This document shows positions 63,211-64,000 of a DNA stretch of 64,000 nucleotides, piece after piece (the stretch's first letter is position 1; each line of letters opens with the position of its first letter). Source of the stretch: Actinernus sp. WN-2022 (lineage: Eukaryota > Cnidaria > Anthozoa > Actiniaria > Actinernidae). The position numbers and the translations under genes were made by a program. Below the pieces are notes generated by a model. That model saw only the letters and a list, made by a program, of their open reading frames with translations. It did no database searches and had not been told where the DNA came from. The stretch spans positions 34,739,867 to 34,803,866 of the forward strand of contig JAOWCC010001634.1 of NCBI GenBank assembly GCA_030867875.1, read 5' to 3'.

Positions 63211-64000
63211 TAAATCACGCCTATTAAATAAGACAATATTTGATAAATTACTGTAAATTAAGTTATTCTAGGAAATTTATTGTAGGACTAACAGTAGTAG
63301 GTTTTGAATGTATACGGATCGATTTCACTTAGGTCACGTGAATCCTAAAAATCTTTATTGCTGATTCAAATAAAATCAAGGTTCGTTTTTCTGAAAGAGA
63401 ACTAAAAATTACGTATTTTCGACAAGTTTTATCAATCTAGGATATTTCTCGCCCAAAATATAAGCGATCAAATGTGCGCCATGTTTACAGTAAAATGTAT
63501 GGCGCCGCCATCTTGGTGTACCTCCAAGGTACACCAAGATGGCGGCCAGATTACTAAGTTTCATTAAAGTTCACAATTACCAAGAATTCTGACCTAAAAT
63601 GTATCTATTTGCATAGATATTCACTTATTTGACATGTTGGTTTTTATTTAGAAGGTTTTTGGCTGAAAGTTGCACTAATTTGACTCCTCAAAATACGTGA
63701 CTGGTGAGTGCGTGACTCAAATCGCTTCATCGATATCTCCGGAACAAAGTGAAAGAAACCGATGAAATTTGGTGTGAAGCCGTGCTTAGGTAAGCTCTAA
63801 ACTGTATCAAAAGCACAACTTGGTAGAGTTCATAGTTTCGAAGTTAGCAATTTGATGACGTCACATGAAATCGATCTATACATAGAAATAATTATAATGA
63901 TTCTTATGTAAATTTTACTTTTTATTTCATTTAGTATTGTAATTAAGCTTAACTCACGGCTCTCTGGAAGACCATATTTGTGAAGTGACTCCGTGTTAAA
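63211..64000. other. Stretch without a supportable gene
   Basis: LINE 3' flank and AT-rich DNA. The only structure seen is a palindrome at 63505-63545. No coding exon supported. Confidence 0.55.
63505..63545. repeat. Perfect short palindrome with two facing YY1-like motifs
   Basis: The 18-bp arms ccgccatcttggtgtacc and complement surround tccaa. Each arm contains CCAAGATGGCGG, a YY1-type motif that also occurs at about 26655-26668 and, as CCAAGATGGTGG, near the LINE 5' end (about 41219-41230). Confidence 0.8.

Overview
The window is metazoan genomic DNA made almost entirely of mobile elements. I could not support a single ordinary host gene. Spliced transposon genes, LINE reverse transcriptases, a tRNA-derived SINE, TTAA- and TWA-flanked MITEs, a helicase-bearing Academ-like transposon and a Polinton (Maverick) together suggest an invertebrate. 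A cnidarian, probably an anthozoan, is my best guess, resting on family resemblance and not on a diagnostic gene.

Layout. 1-7.4 kb: dispersed repeats, a decayed LINE on the minus strand (1385-2640), MITEs and a SINE (6883-7146). 7441-20890: a 13.45-kb transposon with terminal inverted repeats and a perfect 9-bp target duplication. It carries two convergent spliced genes, both open end to end in my exon models: an 8-exon DUF6589-type transposase (1,115 aa) and a 2-exon RecQ-like helicase (600 aa). The best fit is the AcademH lineage. It sits inside one copy of a duplicated repeat whose other copy (6018-6765) lacks the insertion. 21-33 kb: nested MITEs, a 1.27-kb inverted duplication (24286-25942 and 30138-31405), another 9-bp-TSD element (27566-30134) and a foldback element (32241-33010). 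35060-42545: a Tc1/mariner element split by three later insertions: a second foldback copy, a nearly full-length PHD-EEP-RT LINE, and an 801-bp deletion derivative of a second Academ-like family that keeps a helicase fragment.

47018-62971: a 15.95-kb Polinton (endogenous adintovirus-like element) with ~335-bp terminal inverted repeats, inserted into an old LINE fragment. It encodes protein-primed DNA polymerase B, a retrovirus-type integrase, the double-jelly-roll major capsid protein, an FtsK/HerA (A32-like) packaging ATPase, a candidate minor capsid protein and several small membrane or coiled-coil proteins. It also encodes a TFIIB-like transcription factor next to a Cys-rich zinc protein. 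No adenain-type protease is recognisable.

The Polinton has virus-like regulatory architecture. The TIRs run into the first codons of both terminal genes, so the polymerase gene and the left-end gene share one promoter. Palindromic A/T-rich spacers separate divergent genes, a TATAGTTATA-like motif recurs upstream of several start codons, and near-identical A-tract/hairpin/T-tract units follow the first two plus-strand transcription units. The element-encoded TFIIB could recognise this shared promoter class; that is inference.
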